A stretch of 64,000 bases of DNA from JAFDYH01 sp049840875 (GCA_049840875.1 JASGJE010000014.1:1-64000); one strand, 5' to 3'; counted from the first letter of the stretch, positions 18,486-27,175 are shown. Notes: a model not told the origin generated them from the letters alone. Numbers and translations are program-made.

Positions 18486-19019
18486 TTGAGCGACCTTTTA
18501 AGAAATATTATCCGTTTTTGCCTTTTCCTGGTTATACAGGTGTATATATTAAATAAGATACCGCACCTGCATCGTTTCATTACGCCTTACCTCTACTTTC
18601 TTTTTATTTTGTGGTTGCCTTTTTCAGTGCCTCGTATCGGGCTTTTGCTTCTATCATTTGTATTCGGTCTTTCATTGGATTATTTTACAATGACTATGGG
18701 GCTTCACGCGGCAGCCTGTACATTAATTGCCTATATGCGCCCATTTATTATCGGGTTACTTACACCAAAAGATACTTCTGAGTTTAATTATCGCGAGCCA
18801 TCGCCAAAAGCAATGGGCTGGGCGCCTTATTCCGTGTATGCGTTAATTCTGACCTTCTTCCATCATTTTTATCTCAGTTTTCTCGAATTTCTTGAATTTG
18901 GTGGCTTTTTCGAATTCTTACTTCGAGTATTGGCGAGTACGGCTATTAGCATGCTGATGATTTTTACAGTAGAACTTTTATTTCCACGCAGAATGAAATT
19001 CCGTACAAATACAGCGTAG
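18486..19019 (+). CDS. mreD: Rod shape-determining protein MreD
   Basis: A 177-residue inner-membrane protein with about five to six hydrophobic segments and little hydrophilic sequence, in the position of MreD. The N-terminus reads SDLLRNIIRFCLFLVIQVYILNKI, a typical first helix in Bacteroidota MreD proteins. It is translated from TTG at 18486, as no ATG is available in frame. The family is poorly conserved, so the call rests mainly on gene order and hydrophobic profile. MreD works with MreC and the PBP2-RodA pair during elongation. Confidence 0.87.
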   Translation: MSDLLRNIIRFCLFLVIQVYILNKIPHLHRFITPYLYFLFILWLPFSVPRIGLLLLSFVFGLSLDYFTMTMGLHAAACTLIAYMRPFIIGLLTPKDTSEFNYREPSPKAMGWAPYSVYALILTFFHHFYLSFLEFLEFGGFFEFLLRVLASTAISMLMIFTVELLFPRRMKFRTNTA

Positions 19020-19093
19020 TTACCTGTTAAGGAAACAGTAGAAAATCTTTCATAAATTTTTCAGTAAAAAGGTGCAAACGCCCAATTGCATTG

Positions 19094-19101
19094 TAGTTTT
19101 G
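19094..19101 (+). promoter_or_regulatory. -7 element upstream of mrdA
   Basis: TAGTTTTG is an exact TAnnTTTG match, 22 bases before the ATG at 19124. The -33 region is not clear. Confidence 0.45.
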
Positions 19102-19123
19102 ATAAAATTTCAGTTGCCCGCGT

Positions 19124-21220
19124 ATGCCTGTGTTTAACCAGTCCCGAAGTCGTATCATCCGCTTGATATTTTTGCTGACATTTTTGATCATTATTTCCCA
19201 GTTGTTTCATCTGCAGGTGATTTCCGGGAAATACAAAAGAATGGCTGATGAAAATGCCATTTTTGAAAAAAGAGTTTATCCTTCACGTGGCATCATCTTC
19301 GATAGAAAAAACAAAGCGATTCTTAATAATACTATGATGTTTGACCTGATGGTGACGCCATCAGAAGTAAAAGGAGTCGACACAACACTGATCTGCCAAT
19401 TATTAGAAATAGACACGGCTGAGTTCCGCAAACGTGTTTTAAATGCAAAGTTTCGCAATGGCCCCTATCGTCCATCAGTATTCGAAGATTTATTGACGCC
19501 GGAAAAATATGCACGCCTTGATGAAAATATCTGGCGTTTCGGAAACGGTTTTTTCCTGCAGGAAAGACCGGTGAGAAAATATCCGTTTAATTCCGCTGCG
19601 CACATACTGGGTTATATTAATGAAGTGGATACGGCGATGATTAACCGCTCTAACGGTTACTATCAACCGGGAGACTATGTCGGCAAAAGCGGTCTTGAAC
19701 AATACTATGAAAAAGCGTTACGAGGGCAACGCGGTATTCAATACTGGATAAAGGATAATAAAAACCGGTTGGTAGGCCGTTGGGGAAATGGCTCATCCGA
19801 TACTGCCGCGATTGCAGGAAGGAATCTGCGCACGTATATTGATGTAGATCTGCAGGAACTGGCAGAAAAATTATTGACAAATAAAACCGGAGCTATTGTC
19901 GCAATCGAACCAAAGACCGGCGGAATCCTTGCTATGGCGTCAGGCCCGGATTATGATCCAAATGATTTGACAGGCCCAAATAAAAAAAAGAACTATGGCA
20001 AGATGGTATTGGATGTTAGTCGTCCGCTATTTAATCGTGCGATCAAAGGACAATATCCCGGTGGATCGACTTATAAACCGTTAGGCGCATTGATCGCATT
20101 GGATGAAGGTGTCATTAATCCGGAGTTCGGTGTGGTTTGCAATGGAGCATACTATGGATGCAAACGTCCTTTGAAATGTACTGAGAAACAGCCGGGTCAT
20201 GCAAAAGATATGCGAACAGCGATCGCATGGTCTTGCAATTCTTACTTCAGCGAAATTCTGAAGCGCACAATTGATAATCCTGCTTATCATAGTCCGAGAA
20301 CGGGAATCACGAAGTGGAAGCAGTATTGTAATGCATTCGGATATGGCCATCGTTTAGGTGTAGATTTAGTGAGTGAGGATGGCGGCAATGTGCCTGATAC
20401 TACAGCGTATGATAAAGAATATCGCGGACAATGGAATTCGTGCACGATGGTTGGAGGTGGTCTTGGTATCGGCCAGGATAAATTGCTTGTGACACCACTT
20501 CAGATTACCAATGCTATTTGTATCGTAGCAAACAAAGGGTATTACTATACGCCGCATTTTGTGAAATCACTGGATAATGAAACGGATGCCGATAGTTCGT
20601 TGGTAAAAAAATTTCGTCAGAAGCATGAAGTGCTCACCCACATTCCGGATGCTACATATGATATAGTGATCGACGGAATGGAAGATGTAACGGTAAAGGG
20701 TACCGCAAGAGGATTGCCTAAAATTCCGGGAATTAATATTTGTGCGAAAACAGGTACGGCTGAAAACAAGAAAGTAATCGATGGCAAAGTGGTACAATTG
20801 AAAGACCACTCGTTATTTGTTTGTTTCGCTCCGAGAGAAGATCCGAAAATTGCGATTGCAGTTATTGTTGAAAATGGAGGGTTCGGCGCCACATGGGCCG
20901 GTCCGATGGCTTACCTGATGGTGGAGAAATACCTGACTGATAGCTTAAGAGCTGACAGGGTAAAAGAAGTAGACCGTATTGCTGCTGCGAACTTAATGCC
21001 ATCTTATCTTACCCGTGAACAATTCAAGGAAGATTCAATTCGTGCATTCAAATGGTTTGAAATGACCAAGGATAGTACCTATATTGAAAAGTACACTACA
21101 ATTCAGCCGGTAAAAATCAAATCGAAAAGAAATATACCTGCTTCCCGGTCTGAAAAGAATAATTCACAAATGGCGATGTTGCCTGATGAAAAGCAAAGAC
21201 AAGGAACGGCAGCACGCTGA
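19124..21220 (+). CDS. mrdA: Penicillin-binding protein 2 (elongation transpeptidase)
   Basis: Class B penicillin-binding protein, 698 residues, which cross-links peptidoglycan during elongation. A single N-terminal membrane anchor (residues ~10-33) is followed by the dimerisation domain with RVYPSRGIIFDRK and YVGKSGLEQYYEKALRG. The transpeptidase domain has all three active-site motifs: Ser315-Thr-Tyr-Lys318 in GGSTYKP, Ser370-Cys-Asn372, and Lys542-Thr-Gly544. The C-terminal ~60 residues are basic, polar and probably disordered. RodA follows five bases downstream, the usual pairing of transpeptidase with glycosyltransferase. Confidence 0.96.
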   Translation: MPVFNQSRSRIIRLIFLLTFLIIISQLFHLQVISGKYKRMADENAIFEKRVYPSRGIIFDRKNKAILNNTMMFDLMVTPSEVKGVDTTLICQLLEIDTAEFRKRVLNAKFRNGPYRPSVFEDLLTPEKYARLDENIWRFGNGFFLQERPVRKYPFNSAAHILGYINEVDTAMINRSNGYYQPGDYVGKSGLEQYYEKALRGQRGIQYWIKDNKNRLVGRWGNGSSDTAAIAGRNLRTYIDVDLQELAEKLLTNKTGAIVAIEPKTGGILAMASGPDYDPNDLTGPNKKKNYGKMVLDVSRPLFNRAIKGQYPGGSTYKPLGALIALDEGVINPEFGVVCNGAYYGCKRPLKCTEKQPGHAKDMRTAIAWSCNSYFSEILKRTIDNPAYHSPRTGITKWKQYCNAFGYGHRLGVDLVSEDGGNVPDTTAYDKEYRGQWNSCTMVGGGLGIGQDKLLVTPLQITNAICIVANKGYYYTPHFVKSLDNETDADSSLVKKFRQKHEVLTHIPDATYDIVIDGMEDVTVKGTARGLPKIPGINICAKTGTAENKKVIDGKVVQLKDHSLFVCFAPREDPKIAIAVIVENGGFGATWAGPMAYLMVEKYLTDSLRADRVKEVDRIAAANLMPSYLTREQFKEDSIRAFKWFEMTKDSTYIEKYTTIQPVKIKSKRNIPASRSEKNNSQMAMLPDEKQRQGTAAR

Positions 21221-21225
21221 AAACT

Positions 21226-22566
21226 ATGAGCCAAAAGAATGCAACGATATCAAGGGGAATTGACTGGTTATTGCTATGGATTTATCTTTTCCTGGTAGCA
21301 GTGGGGATCACAGCTATTTTTGCTGCTACTTATAAAGAAGGCGATCCGATTGTACAAAGCTTTCTTCGGTTTAAAACAGATTACAGCAAAGAGTTTTATT
21401 TTTTTATCGCTGCTGCGATAATCGCTTTATTCATATTACTAACAGACAGTAAATTTTTTACTGCAACGGCTAATCTTTGGTATGCATTCGGTATTCTTCT
21501 GTTACTGTTGGTGTTTCCTTTTCACTCGAGAGTAAAGGGTACGGAATCAATTATTCGTTTCGGAGGGTTTAATTTTCAACCGGCAGAGTTTTGTAAAATT
21601 TGTGTTTGTCTTGCTTTGGCAAAATATCTTTCATTGCCCGACATTGATTTTACAAGAACAAAATCGCAATTAATTGCTGCGGCAATCACATTATTTCCCG
21701 CTGCGTTAACTATTCTTCAAAAAGAAACGGGCCTTGCGTTAGTCTATTTTGCTTTTTTCCTGGTTATGTATCGTGAAGGACTTCCTTCAATAATTCTTGT
21801 GATTGGTTTTTCATTTGCGACTTTAGTTGTTGCTACCCTTTTGTTAGAGAAGAATACATTGGCGATAATATTGACGGTGATTGCCGGAGCCGCTGTATAT
21901 TTTTTGCGAAGACAGGTAAAACGAAACCGTAGTTTATTAATAGGAATAGTTGTGATCTGGTTCGTCTGTGTCGGTGTACAGCGCTTTGGTGTTCCTTTTA
22001 TATTCAAGCATGTATTGCAGAAACACCAGATAGAAAGAATTTATAGCACGATTGGCAAAGATGTGCCTGCTGATTATATTAAAGCTGCTACAGGGGATGA
22101 AGAAGCATCTCCGACGAATAAGAATACGGCTGATTATAATGTAAAGCAATCCAAAATTGCTATTGGTAGCGGTGGCGCCTTCGGAAAAGGACTTTTAAAA
22201 GGAACACAAACCCGGTATGATTTCGTGCCTGAACAACGAACCGATTTTATCTTTTGTACGATCGGTGAAGGCTTTGGTTTTACGGGCAGTTTTATTTTGC
22301 TGGGAATTTATCTTGTTCTCTTGTTCAGAATAGTAATTGTTGCAGAAAGGCAGCGAAGTGTATTCAGTCGCTGTTATGCATATGGCGTGGCGGCTGTATT
22401 TTTCTTTCACATTGCCATCAATGTTGCCATGACAGTTGGACTTGCACCTGTTATTGGTATCCCGTTACCGTTTATTAGTTATGGCGGTACATCGCTTATT
22501 ACATTCACAATTCTTCTGTTTATACTAATTAGGTTGGATGCAGATCGTCAAATGGTTTTGCGCTAA
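21226..22566 (+). CDS. rodA: Rod shape-determining protein RodA (SEDS glycosyltransferase)
   Basis: Polytopic SEDS-family peptidoglycan glycosyltransferase, 446 residues and about ten membrane segments. It polymerises lipid II in complex with PBP2. Family motifs include RFGGFNFQPAEFCKICVCLALAKYL, AIGSGGAFGKGLLKGTQTRYDFVPEQRTDFIFCTIGEGFGF and, at the end, GLAPVIGIPLPFISYGGTSLI. A stretch between them (~210-260) carries extra hydrophobic segments and basic loops, making the protein somewhat longer than enterobacterial RodA. The start is five bases after the mrdA stop, so translation is probably coupled. Confidence 0.96.
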   Translation: MSQKNATISRGIDWLLLWIYLFLVAVGITAIFAATYKEGDPIVQSFLRFKTDYSKEFYFFIAAAIIALFILLTDSKFFTATANLWYAFGILLLLLVFPFHSRVKGTESIIRFGGFNFQPAEFCKICVCLALAKYLSLPDIDFTRTKSQLIAAAITLFPAALTILQKETGLALVYFAFFLVMYREGLPSIILVIGFSFATLVVATLLLEKNTLAIILTVIAGAAVYFLRRQVKRNRSLLIGIVVIWFVCVGVQRFGVPFIFKHVLQKHQIERIYSTIGKDVPADYIKAATGDEEASPTNKNTADYNVKQSKIAIGSGGAFGKGLLKGTQTRYDFVPEQRTDFIFCTIGEGFGFTGSFILLGIYLVLLFRIVIVAERQRSVFSRCYAYGVAAVFFFHIAINVAMTVGLAPVIGIPLPFISYGGTSLITFTILLFILIRLDADRQMVLR

Positions 22567-22757
22567 TGAGTACGCTAATGTGTGCTAATAGAACACGAAT
22601 AAGGCTTTAATTTTAAATTCCTCTACCATACTTCCATCAATTACATTTCGCAGTGTATTCAGGTATCTTCGCATTGTTTTTACTTGTGTGGGTATTCTAT
22701 TCAGCAGTAGTACAGTATTAGCGAACATTAGTCAACATTAGCGTGTTTTATTAGCGT
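22561..22757. repeat. Inverted repeat of GCTAAT words between rodA and the MBL-fold gene
   Basis: The left arm (22561-22600) has three GCTAAT words then AGAACACG. The right arm (22715-22757) has the reverse, with ATTAGCG at both ends and CATTAGTCAACATTAGCG inside. The left arm overlaps the end of rodA and the right arm ends at the start codon of the next gene. Related arms flank the GxxExxY gene further on. Confidence 0.65.
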
Positions 22758-23507
22758 ATGAAAATTATTCCTCTTTCCGAAGGCTCGTTTACAATCGATA
22801 AATCGAAACTGTTTGTTCCGTTTGATAAAAGCAAAGATGATTTACAGGCAAGGTCCACAGGTAGTTTACTTGTCGAAGTACAACCCTTTGTTGTTATAAC
22901 GAAAAATGATATCCTATTGCTCGACACAGGCCTCGGCTTTGAAAGAAATGGAGCATTGCAGATTCACGAGAATTTAAAAAGTAACGGTATCGACCCGACG
23001 AAAATCACAAAGGTACTGATGTCTCATTTACACAAAGATCATGCAGGCGGCGTTGGTATAGAAGACAGATTGAGTAGTTTAAAAGAATTAAGTTTTCCGC
23101 AGGCAAAATATTATGTACAGCAACGGGAACTTGATTTTGCTTTTGAGAAAGGATTTCCGTCTTATATTCCACATGAGCTGGAAATATTAAAGGAATCACA
23201 GCAGGTTATTTTTTTAAATGATAATAAAGGAAACATTGATGATTACATTTCTTACGAAATAACGGGAGCACATTCGCCTTTTCACCAGGTATTCTGGATA
23301 AAGGAAGACAATGAGATCATTTTCTTTGGTGCAGATGATGCGCCTCAATTAGGACAAATGAAACATCGGTTTGTTGCCAAATACGATTATGACGGAAAGA
23401 AAGCAGCTGATTTAAGAGTGAAATGGTGGGAAGAAGGAAGAGAAGAAAACTGGAAGTTTTTATTTTATCATGACATTAAAACGCCTTACGCTAATAACCG
23501 CCAATAG
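22758..23507 (+). CDS. Metallo-beta-lactamase-fold hydrolase
   Basis: A 249-residue soluble hydrolase of the metallo-beta-lactamase fold. The metal motif HxHxDH is present as SHLHKDHAGG (about residues 93-102). A further histidine lies in GAHSPFHQVFW and the bridging acid is in FFGADDAPQ. LLLDTGLGFE matches the fold's strand before the metal loop. No signal peptide is seen, so it is probably cytoplasmic. The substrate could be a lactone, ester or thioester; nothing nearby indicates which. Both ends of the gene run into GCTAAT-word repeats, and the final residues (PYANNRQ) are encoded within one of them, so the C-terminus may have been altered by repeat insertion. Confidence 0.85.
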   Translation: MKIIPLSEGSFTIDKSKLFVPFDKSKDDLQARSTGSLLVEVQPFVVITKNDILLLDTGLGFERNGALQIHENLKSNGIDPTKITKVLMSHLHKDHAGGVGIEDRLSSLKELSFPQAKYYVQQRELDFAFEKGFPSYIPHELEILKESQQVIFLNDNKGNIDDYISYEITGAHSPFHQVFWIKEDNEIIFFGADDAPQLGQMKHRFVAKYDYDGKKAADLRVKWWEEGREENWKFLFYHDIKTPYANNRQ

Positions 23508-24110
23508 AACGCTAAAGGGAGCCAATAGCTTCCAATAGTTTTAGTATTACCGATTAATAGGAACAGACAATTCTTTGAAAATTCAATCTTTTTTCGCCGA
23601 AATTTATAAGGAGACCTAATTTTATCTGAGTCGCTTTTAAGTAATTAAGAGTTTGTCTGAAGTTATCAGGATGTATTTGAAATGAAGCTTTTAATTCAAG
23701 AATTATAGAATCGTATACTACAAAATCAGCCACAAAGGAATGTGGTAAGGTAAAGCCATCATATAAAATCTGTAACGGTTTCTCTCTTTCAAATGATATA
23801 GCCTGTTTTTTCAATTCAATTTCTAATACATCTTTATAAACAATCTCCTTAAATCCTTTTCCCAGTTTTGAATGAACCTTCATGCACAAGCCAATGATAT
23901 TATAGCATTCGTCTTTAAACAATAAATCGTTAACGAAATTTTGCATAAATGCAGAATTTTAAAATTGTGGAAACAAGATGTGGAAATATATCCTTTAAGT
24001 CAGGATATAGATACAAGACCGTAAAACAGAGTATAATGTGAACGATGATTGTAAAGAAGAATTTATTGGCGAATATTAGCGCTTTCGATTAGCGTTTTTA
24101 TTAGCGATTT
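23488..24110. repeat. GCTAAT-word inverted arms flanking the GxxExxY gene
   Basis: Left words (ACGCTAATAACCGCCAATAG and AACGCTAAAGGGAGCCAATAGC, 23488-23532) are mirrored on the right at 24064-24110 (TTGGCGAATATTAGCG, then GATTAGCG, then TTATTAGCG). The gene between is on the minus strand. The words are the same as those between rodA and the MBL-fold gene. Confidence 0.6.
23554..23946 (-). CDS. GxxExxY family protein
   Basis: A 130-residue protein of the GxxExxY family (TIGR04256), small PD-(D/E)XK nuclease-like proteins common in Bacteroidota and of unknown role. The namesake motif is GFKEIVY at about residues 31-37, preceded by VHSKLGKG. The nuclease-like core is FVADFVVYDSIILELKA, with Asp and Glu-x-Lys in the expected spacing. 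No signal peptide. The family is often multicopy and repeat-associated; here it is flanked by inverted GCTAAT-word arms, which suggests a mobile or hitchhiking unit, though no transposase is present. Confidence 0.88.
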   Translation of the reverse strand: MQNFVNDLLFKDECYNIIGLCMKVHSKLGKGFKEIVYKDVLEIELKKQAISFEREKPLQILYDGFTLPHSFVADFVVYDSIILELKASFQIHPDNFRQTLNYLKATQIKLGLLINFGEKRLNFQRIVCSY

Positions 24111-24111
24111 C

Positions 24112-24143
24112 AAAAAAAAGGCCCGCTCTGGAAAGAGCCGGCC
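24112..24143 (-). terminator. Intrinsic terminator of the sigma-factor operon
   Basis: Read on the minus strand: GGCCGGCTCT (24143-24134), loop TTCC, AGAGCGGGCC (24129-24120) with one mismatch, then eight T (24119-24112). It ends the operon of sigma factor, membrane protein and small exported protein. Confidence 0.8.
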
Positions 24144-24221
24144 GTTGCTAACCTATGAAAAACACCAAGTTCAAAGATATATTAAAATATCATTTAGAAG
24201 ATTAATTCTTTATTGTATTAC

Positions 24222-24629
24222 TTAACGATTTTTTCTTGCACGAATCGCATCATTTCTTTCCATACGCTCAGACCTGAGATTTCGCATTGCCGTAATAAAT
24301 GCCTTTTGGTGATCAAACACGTCGGTGCTACGTTTCTCGCCGATAACAACTTTAAACTGCTCACGGTACCTTAATCGTAAATCTACTATTTTCTGCTCCC
24401 GGATCAACGAAGGTTCATCCTTGGTCGTTCTTAATGTGGTACGCCATTCTTTAAAATAACGGAGGAAAATCGGGCTGAATTTTTCAGCCTCATCTTTGGA
24501 GAGATTTAAGCGTTGCTGGATAAACTCATTCATTTTGTCCCTGATCTTCTCATTACCGTCGTCTTCCTGGGCAAAAAGTTTAAATCCTGTGAACGCAAAT
24601 AAAAAGAATATGAGTAAAAGTTTTTTCAT
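24222..24629 (-). CDS. Small exported helical protein (Spy/CpxP-like profile)
   Basis: A 135-residue exported protein with a clear signal peptide (MKKLLLIFFLFAFTGFKLFA, cleavage before Q21). The mature part is highly charged and predicted all-helical, with LNLSKDEAEKFSPIFLRYFKEW and many Arg/Glu residues. This profile, and its place behind an ECF sigma factor, is like the Spy/CpxP periplasmic proteins of envelope-stress systems, but the LTxxQ repeats of true Spy are not present, so this is only an analogy. It starts 10 bases after the stop of the upstream membrane protein, and the operon ends with a strong terminator just downstream. I do not assign a function. Confidence 0.75.
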   Translation of the reverse strand: MKKLLLIFFLFAFTGFKLFAQEDDGNEKIRDKMNEFIQQRLNLSKDEAEKFSPIFLRYFKEWRTTLRTTKDEPSLIREQKIVDLRLRYREQFKVVIGEKRSTDVFDHQKAFITAMRNLRSERMERNDAIRARKNR

Positions 24630-24639
24630 TGTTTCTACC

Positions 24640-25395
24640 TTAATTTAATAGTACGTCATCACTATTATCCTCAGCAGAATTTGTTTCATTTAAAAAGTTT
24701 TGAATGTCTTTATCAGAAATATCTTTTAATAAATCGCCAACATCAGCCGCTTTAGCTGTAGCGCCTGCAACAGCGGGTTGAATAAAATTATTGATATCAT
24801 CAGTGCTTACCTTTTTCATATTCTCTTCTATCCATGCATGCGAGTTGGATACAGGCACAGTCGAATCGCTATTAATAATAAAAGGTAAACTGGTTAAAGC
24901 GATAAATCCGATTACTACAGCGGCTGCTGCGAAACGGAACCATTTACGGTTTGTGATAGAAATCACTTTTGCCGCAGGCTTATTTTCAAGGTTCAAATTA
25001 ATATCCTTCTGAAAATTTTCAAAATAACCTTGAGGAACAGAATACGGATTTTTCTTACCAATACTACTTAATAGTGGCGAAAGATCGGCTAACTCTTCTT
25101 CTGCGGTTTGATATTCCTCATGCGACTTTAGCTTTGCTAATATAGCTTCTGACAGATCTTCAAAATAACCTTCGGGTTCTGCATATACCGGCTGCTTTGA
25201 AAGACCATCAAGCAAAGGAGATAAGTAAGCTAATTCTTCCTGGGTATTAGCTGCCTCCAATGCCTTTACCCGGTTCAGCATACTATCAGCAAAACCCTCA
25301 AAATAGCCCGCTGGCACATAAAACTCAACCGCCGGAATATCCGGAAGATTGCTTTTTAAATCACTCAGTTCCTGTATAATGCCGATTCTGTTCAT
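24640..25395 (-). CDS. Membrane protein with three GYFE repeats, putative anti-sigma factor
   Basis: A 251-residue protein, cytoplasmic for residues 1-150, with one membrane helix (about 152-172, FAAAAVVIGFIALTSLPFII) and an acidic extracytoplasmic tail. The cytoplasmic part contains three spaced copies of a short motif: VPAGYFEGFADSML (~27-40), EPEGYFEDLSEAIL (~74-87) and VPQGYFENFQKDI (~118-130). The membrane topology and its place directly after an ECF sigma gene fit an anti-sigma factor, but no zinc-binding HxxxCxxC motif is present. The repeats could be the sigma-binding elements. It overlaps neither neighbour and lies in the order sigma factor, this gene, exported helical protein. Confidence 0.7.
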   Translation of the reverse strand: MNRIGIIQELSDLKSNLPDIPAVEFYVPAGYFEGFADSMLNRVKALEAANTQEELAYLSPLLDGLSKQPVYAEPEGYFEDLSEAILAKLKSHEEYQTAEEELADLSPLLSSIGKKNPYSVPQGYFENFQKDINLNLENKPAAKVISITNRKWFRFAAAAVVIGFIALTSLPFIINSDSTVPVSNSHAWIEENMKKVSTDDINNFIQPAVAGATAKAADVGDLLKDISDKDIQNFLNETNSAEDNSDDVLLN

Positions 25396-25431
25396 TTTAA
25401 CCCAATTGAGACGATTCAGCCCCCTGAAGGT

Positions 25432-25986
25432 TTAATTATTTTTGATGTAATCTTCAATTTTCTTGACTGCATGGTGATAGCTTGCTTTTAACGCTCCCTC
25501 GCTTGTCTCAAGCACCCGGCTCATCTCTTCATAAGGCATTTCATCATAGTAGCGCAACTGAAACACAATCCTTTGTTTTTCAGGCAATTGTTGAATTGCC
25601 AACTGTAGCTTCCATTCCAATTTATTGCTATCGAAGTATTTGTCCGCTTTTATTTTATTGCTAAGCCCGCTTTCAACATCACTTAGACTAACGGCTGTTC
25701 TTTTTTTCTGCTGCTCAAGAAAGGTTAACGTTTCATTCGTCGCGATCCGGTAAAGCCAGGTATATAGCTGGCTGTCTTCCCGAAAATTTTCAAGGCCATT
25801 CCAAACGCGGATAAAAACATTTTGCAACACATCGTTCGCATCGTCATGATCGATCACCATCCTGCGTACATGCCAATATAATTTTTCCTGGTACTTTTTA
25901 ATGATGGACGTATAAGCCTTTTCTTTGGTAGCCGGGTTACGGAACTGCACCAGTAATTCACTATCACTTGCTGTGGTAAGCTGCAT
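25432..25986 (-). CDS. ECF-type RNA polymerase sigma factor
   Basis: A 184-residue sigma-70-family factor of the extracytoplasmic-function type. Region 2 is at about residues 27-90 (YQEKLYWHVRRMVIDHDDANDVLQNVFIRVWNGLENF, then LYTWLYRIATNETLTFL). Region 4 is near the C-terminus (LPEKQRIVFQLRYYDEMPYEEMSRVLETSEGALKASYHHAVKKIEDYI). Regions 1 and 3 are missing, as in the class. It heads an operon with a membrane protein and an exported helical protein, suggesting response to an envelope signal. Its own promoter is not obvious. Confidence 0.93.
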   Translation of the reverse strand: MQLTTASDSELLVQFRNPATKEKAYTSIIKKYQEKLYWHVRRMVIDHDDANDVLQNVFIRVWNGLENFREDSQLYTWLYRIATNETLTFLEQQKKRTAVSLSDVESGLSNKIKADKYFDSNKLEWKLQLAIQQLPEKQRIVFQLRYYDEMPYEEMSRVLETSEGALKASYHHAVKKIEDYIKNN

Positions 25987-26044
25987 CTTTTGGTTTAGGA
26001 AACGATTTTAATTTCGTTAATAACCTGTTTCTATTTATAAAATT

Positions 26045-26078
26045 AAAAAAGCAGGATCAATTGTAACTGAGCCTGCTT
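26045..26078 (-). terminator. Intrinsic terminator after the transketolase-half gene
   Basis: On the minus strand, AAGCAGG (26078-26072) pairs with CCTGCTT (26055-26049) and is followed by a T run and T-rich sequence. It ends the transcript from 27058. Confidence 0.65.
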
Positions 26079-26098
26079 GTTCTTATACCGGAATATTT

Positions 26099-27058
26099 TT
26101 ACACATTTTTTCTTGCTATTACTTTTTCAGCGGCGGCAACGATATCAGGTATATCCAAACCATATTTCTTCAATAATTCTTTCGGCGTACCGCTCTCACC
26201 AAAGGTATCTTTTGTTCCGACATATTCAATCGGCGTAGGAATGTTCCGGGATGCCACCTGTGATACCGCATCACCCAATCCACCAATGATATTGTGCTCT
26301 TCTACAGTTACAGCGCATTTCGTTTTACGAATCGAAGCAATAATTGCAGCTTCGTCGATTGGCTTTATTGTATGAATATTGATTACCTCAGCGCTGATAC
26401 CTTTTTCCTGCAAAATGATACCGGCCTGTATCGCGTTCCACACCATGTGTCCACAAGCAAAGATGGAAACGTCTGTTCCTTCCGAAAAGATCTGTGCTTT
26501 ACCAATAACAAAATCTTCAACTTTTGTAAATATAGGCCATACTGGTCGGCCAAAACGGAGATAAACTGGTCCCACATGCTCCGCAATCGCCATGGTTGCT
26601 GCCTTTGTCTGATTGTAATCGCAAGGCACGATAACTGTCATGCCCGGCAACATTTTCATCAAGCCAATATCTTCAAGAATCTGGTGTGTCGCACCATCTT
26701 CGCCCAATGTGAGCCCTGCATGTGAAGCGCAGATTTTTACATTCTTTCCACTGTAAGCTACACTTTGTCTTATCTGGTCATAAACGCGACCTGTGGAAAA
26801 ATTAGCAAACGTGGTTGTATAAGGAATTTTTCCGCCGATTGTCAGTCCGGCCCCAATGCCGATCATATTAGCTTCTGCAATTCCACACTGAATGAAACGC
26901 TCGGGAAACTCTTTTATAAATTGCTGCAGTTTAAGCGATCCCGCAAGATCTGCTGTCAGTGCAACAACATTTGAATTTTTTCTGGCTACTTCCACGATAC
27001 CATCCCCAAATCCACTCCGGGTATCTTTATTTCCTGTTGATTGAATATCCTTTAACAT
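26099..27058 (-). CDS. Transketolase family protein, C-terminal half
   Basis: A 319-residue protein equal to the pyrimidine-binding and C-terminal domains of transketolase, as found where the enzyme is split in two polypeptides. Motifs include CGIAEANMIGIGAGL, which carries the catalytic Glu for thiamine diphosphate, YTTTFANFSTGRVYDQIRQSVAY, SHAGLTLGEDGATHQILEDIGLM and VEEHNIIGGLGDAV in the last domain. The partner with the diphosphate-binding domain, often encoded directly upstream, is not here: the upstream gap holds an inverted repeat and then galE. The active heterodimer would act in the pentose-phosphate pathway, but a related 2-oxoacid or DXP-synthase-like role cannot be excluded. Confidence 0.88.
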   Translation of the reverse strand: MLKDIQSTGNKDTRSGFGDGIVEVARKNSNVVALTADLAGSLKLQQFIKEFPERFIQCGIAEANMIGIGAGLTIGGKIPYTTTFANFSTGRVYDQIRQSVAYSGKNVKICASHAGLTLGEDGATHQILEDIGLMKMLPGMTVIVPCDYNQTKAATMAIAEHVGPVYLRFGRPVWPIFTKVEDFVIGKAQIFSEGTDVSIFACGHMVWNAIQAGIILQEKGISAEVINIHTIKPIDEAAIIASIRKTKCAVTVEEHNIIGGLGDAVSQVASRNIPTPIEYVGTKDTFGESGTPKELLKKYGLDIPDIVAAAEKVIARKNV

Positions 27059-27104
27059 GCTTTAAAATTGGAACGCAAAAGTAAACTAAATGCAGTAGTT
27101 CTTT

Positions 27105-27175
27105 AGTTTTAAGTTTTCAGTTTGAGAAGTATAAAAAACGCTCAACTGAACTTCAAAACTAAAAACTTCAAAACT
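27105..27175. repeat. Inverted repeat of AGTTTT/AAAACT words
   Basis: AGTTTTAAGTTTTCAGTTTGAG (27105-27126, given here in two parts: AGTTTTAAGTTTTC, AGTTTGAG) faces CTCAACTGAAC and TTCAAAACTAAAAACTTC (27141-27175). It lies between galE and the transketolase-half gene, both on the minus strand, and could be a processing or termination hairpin. Confidence 0.55.
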
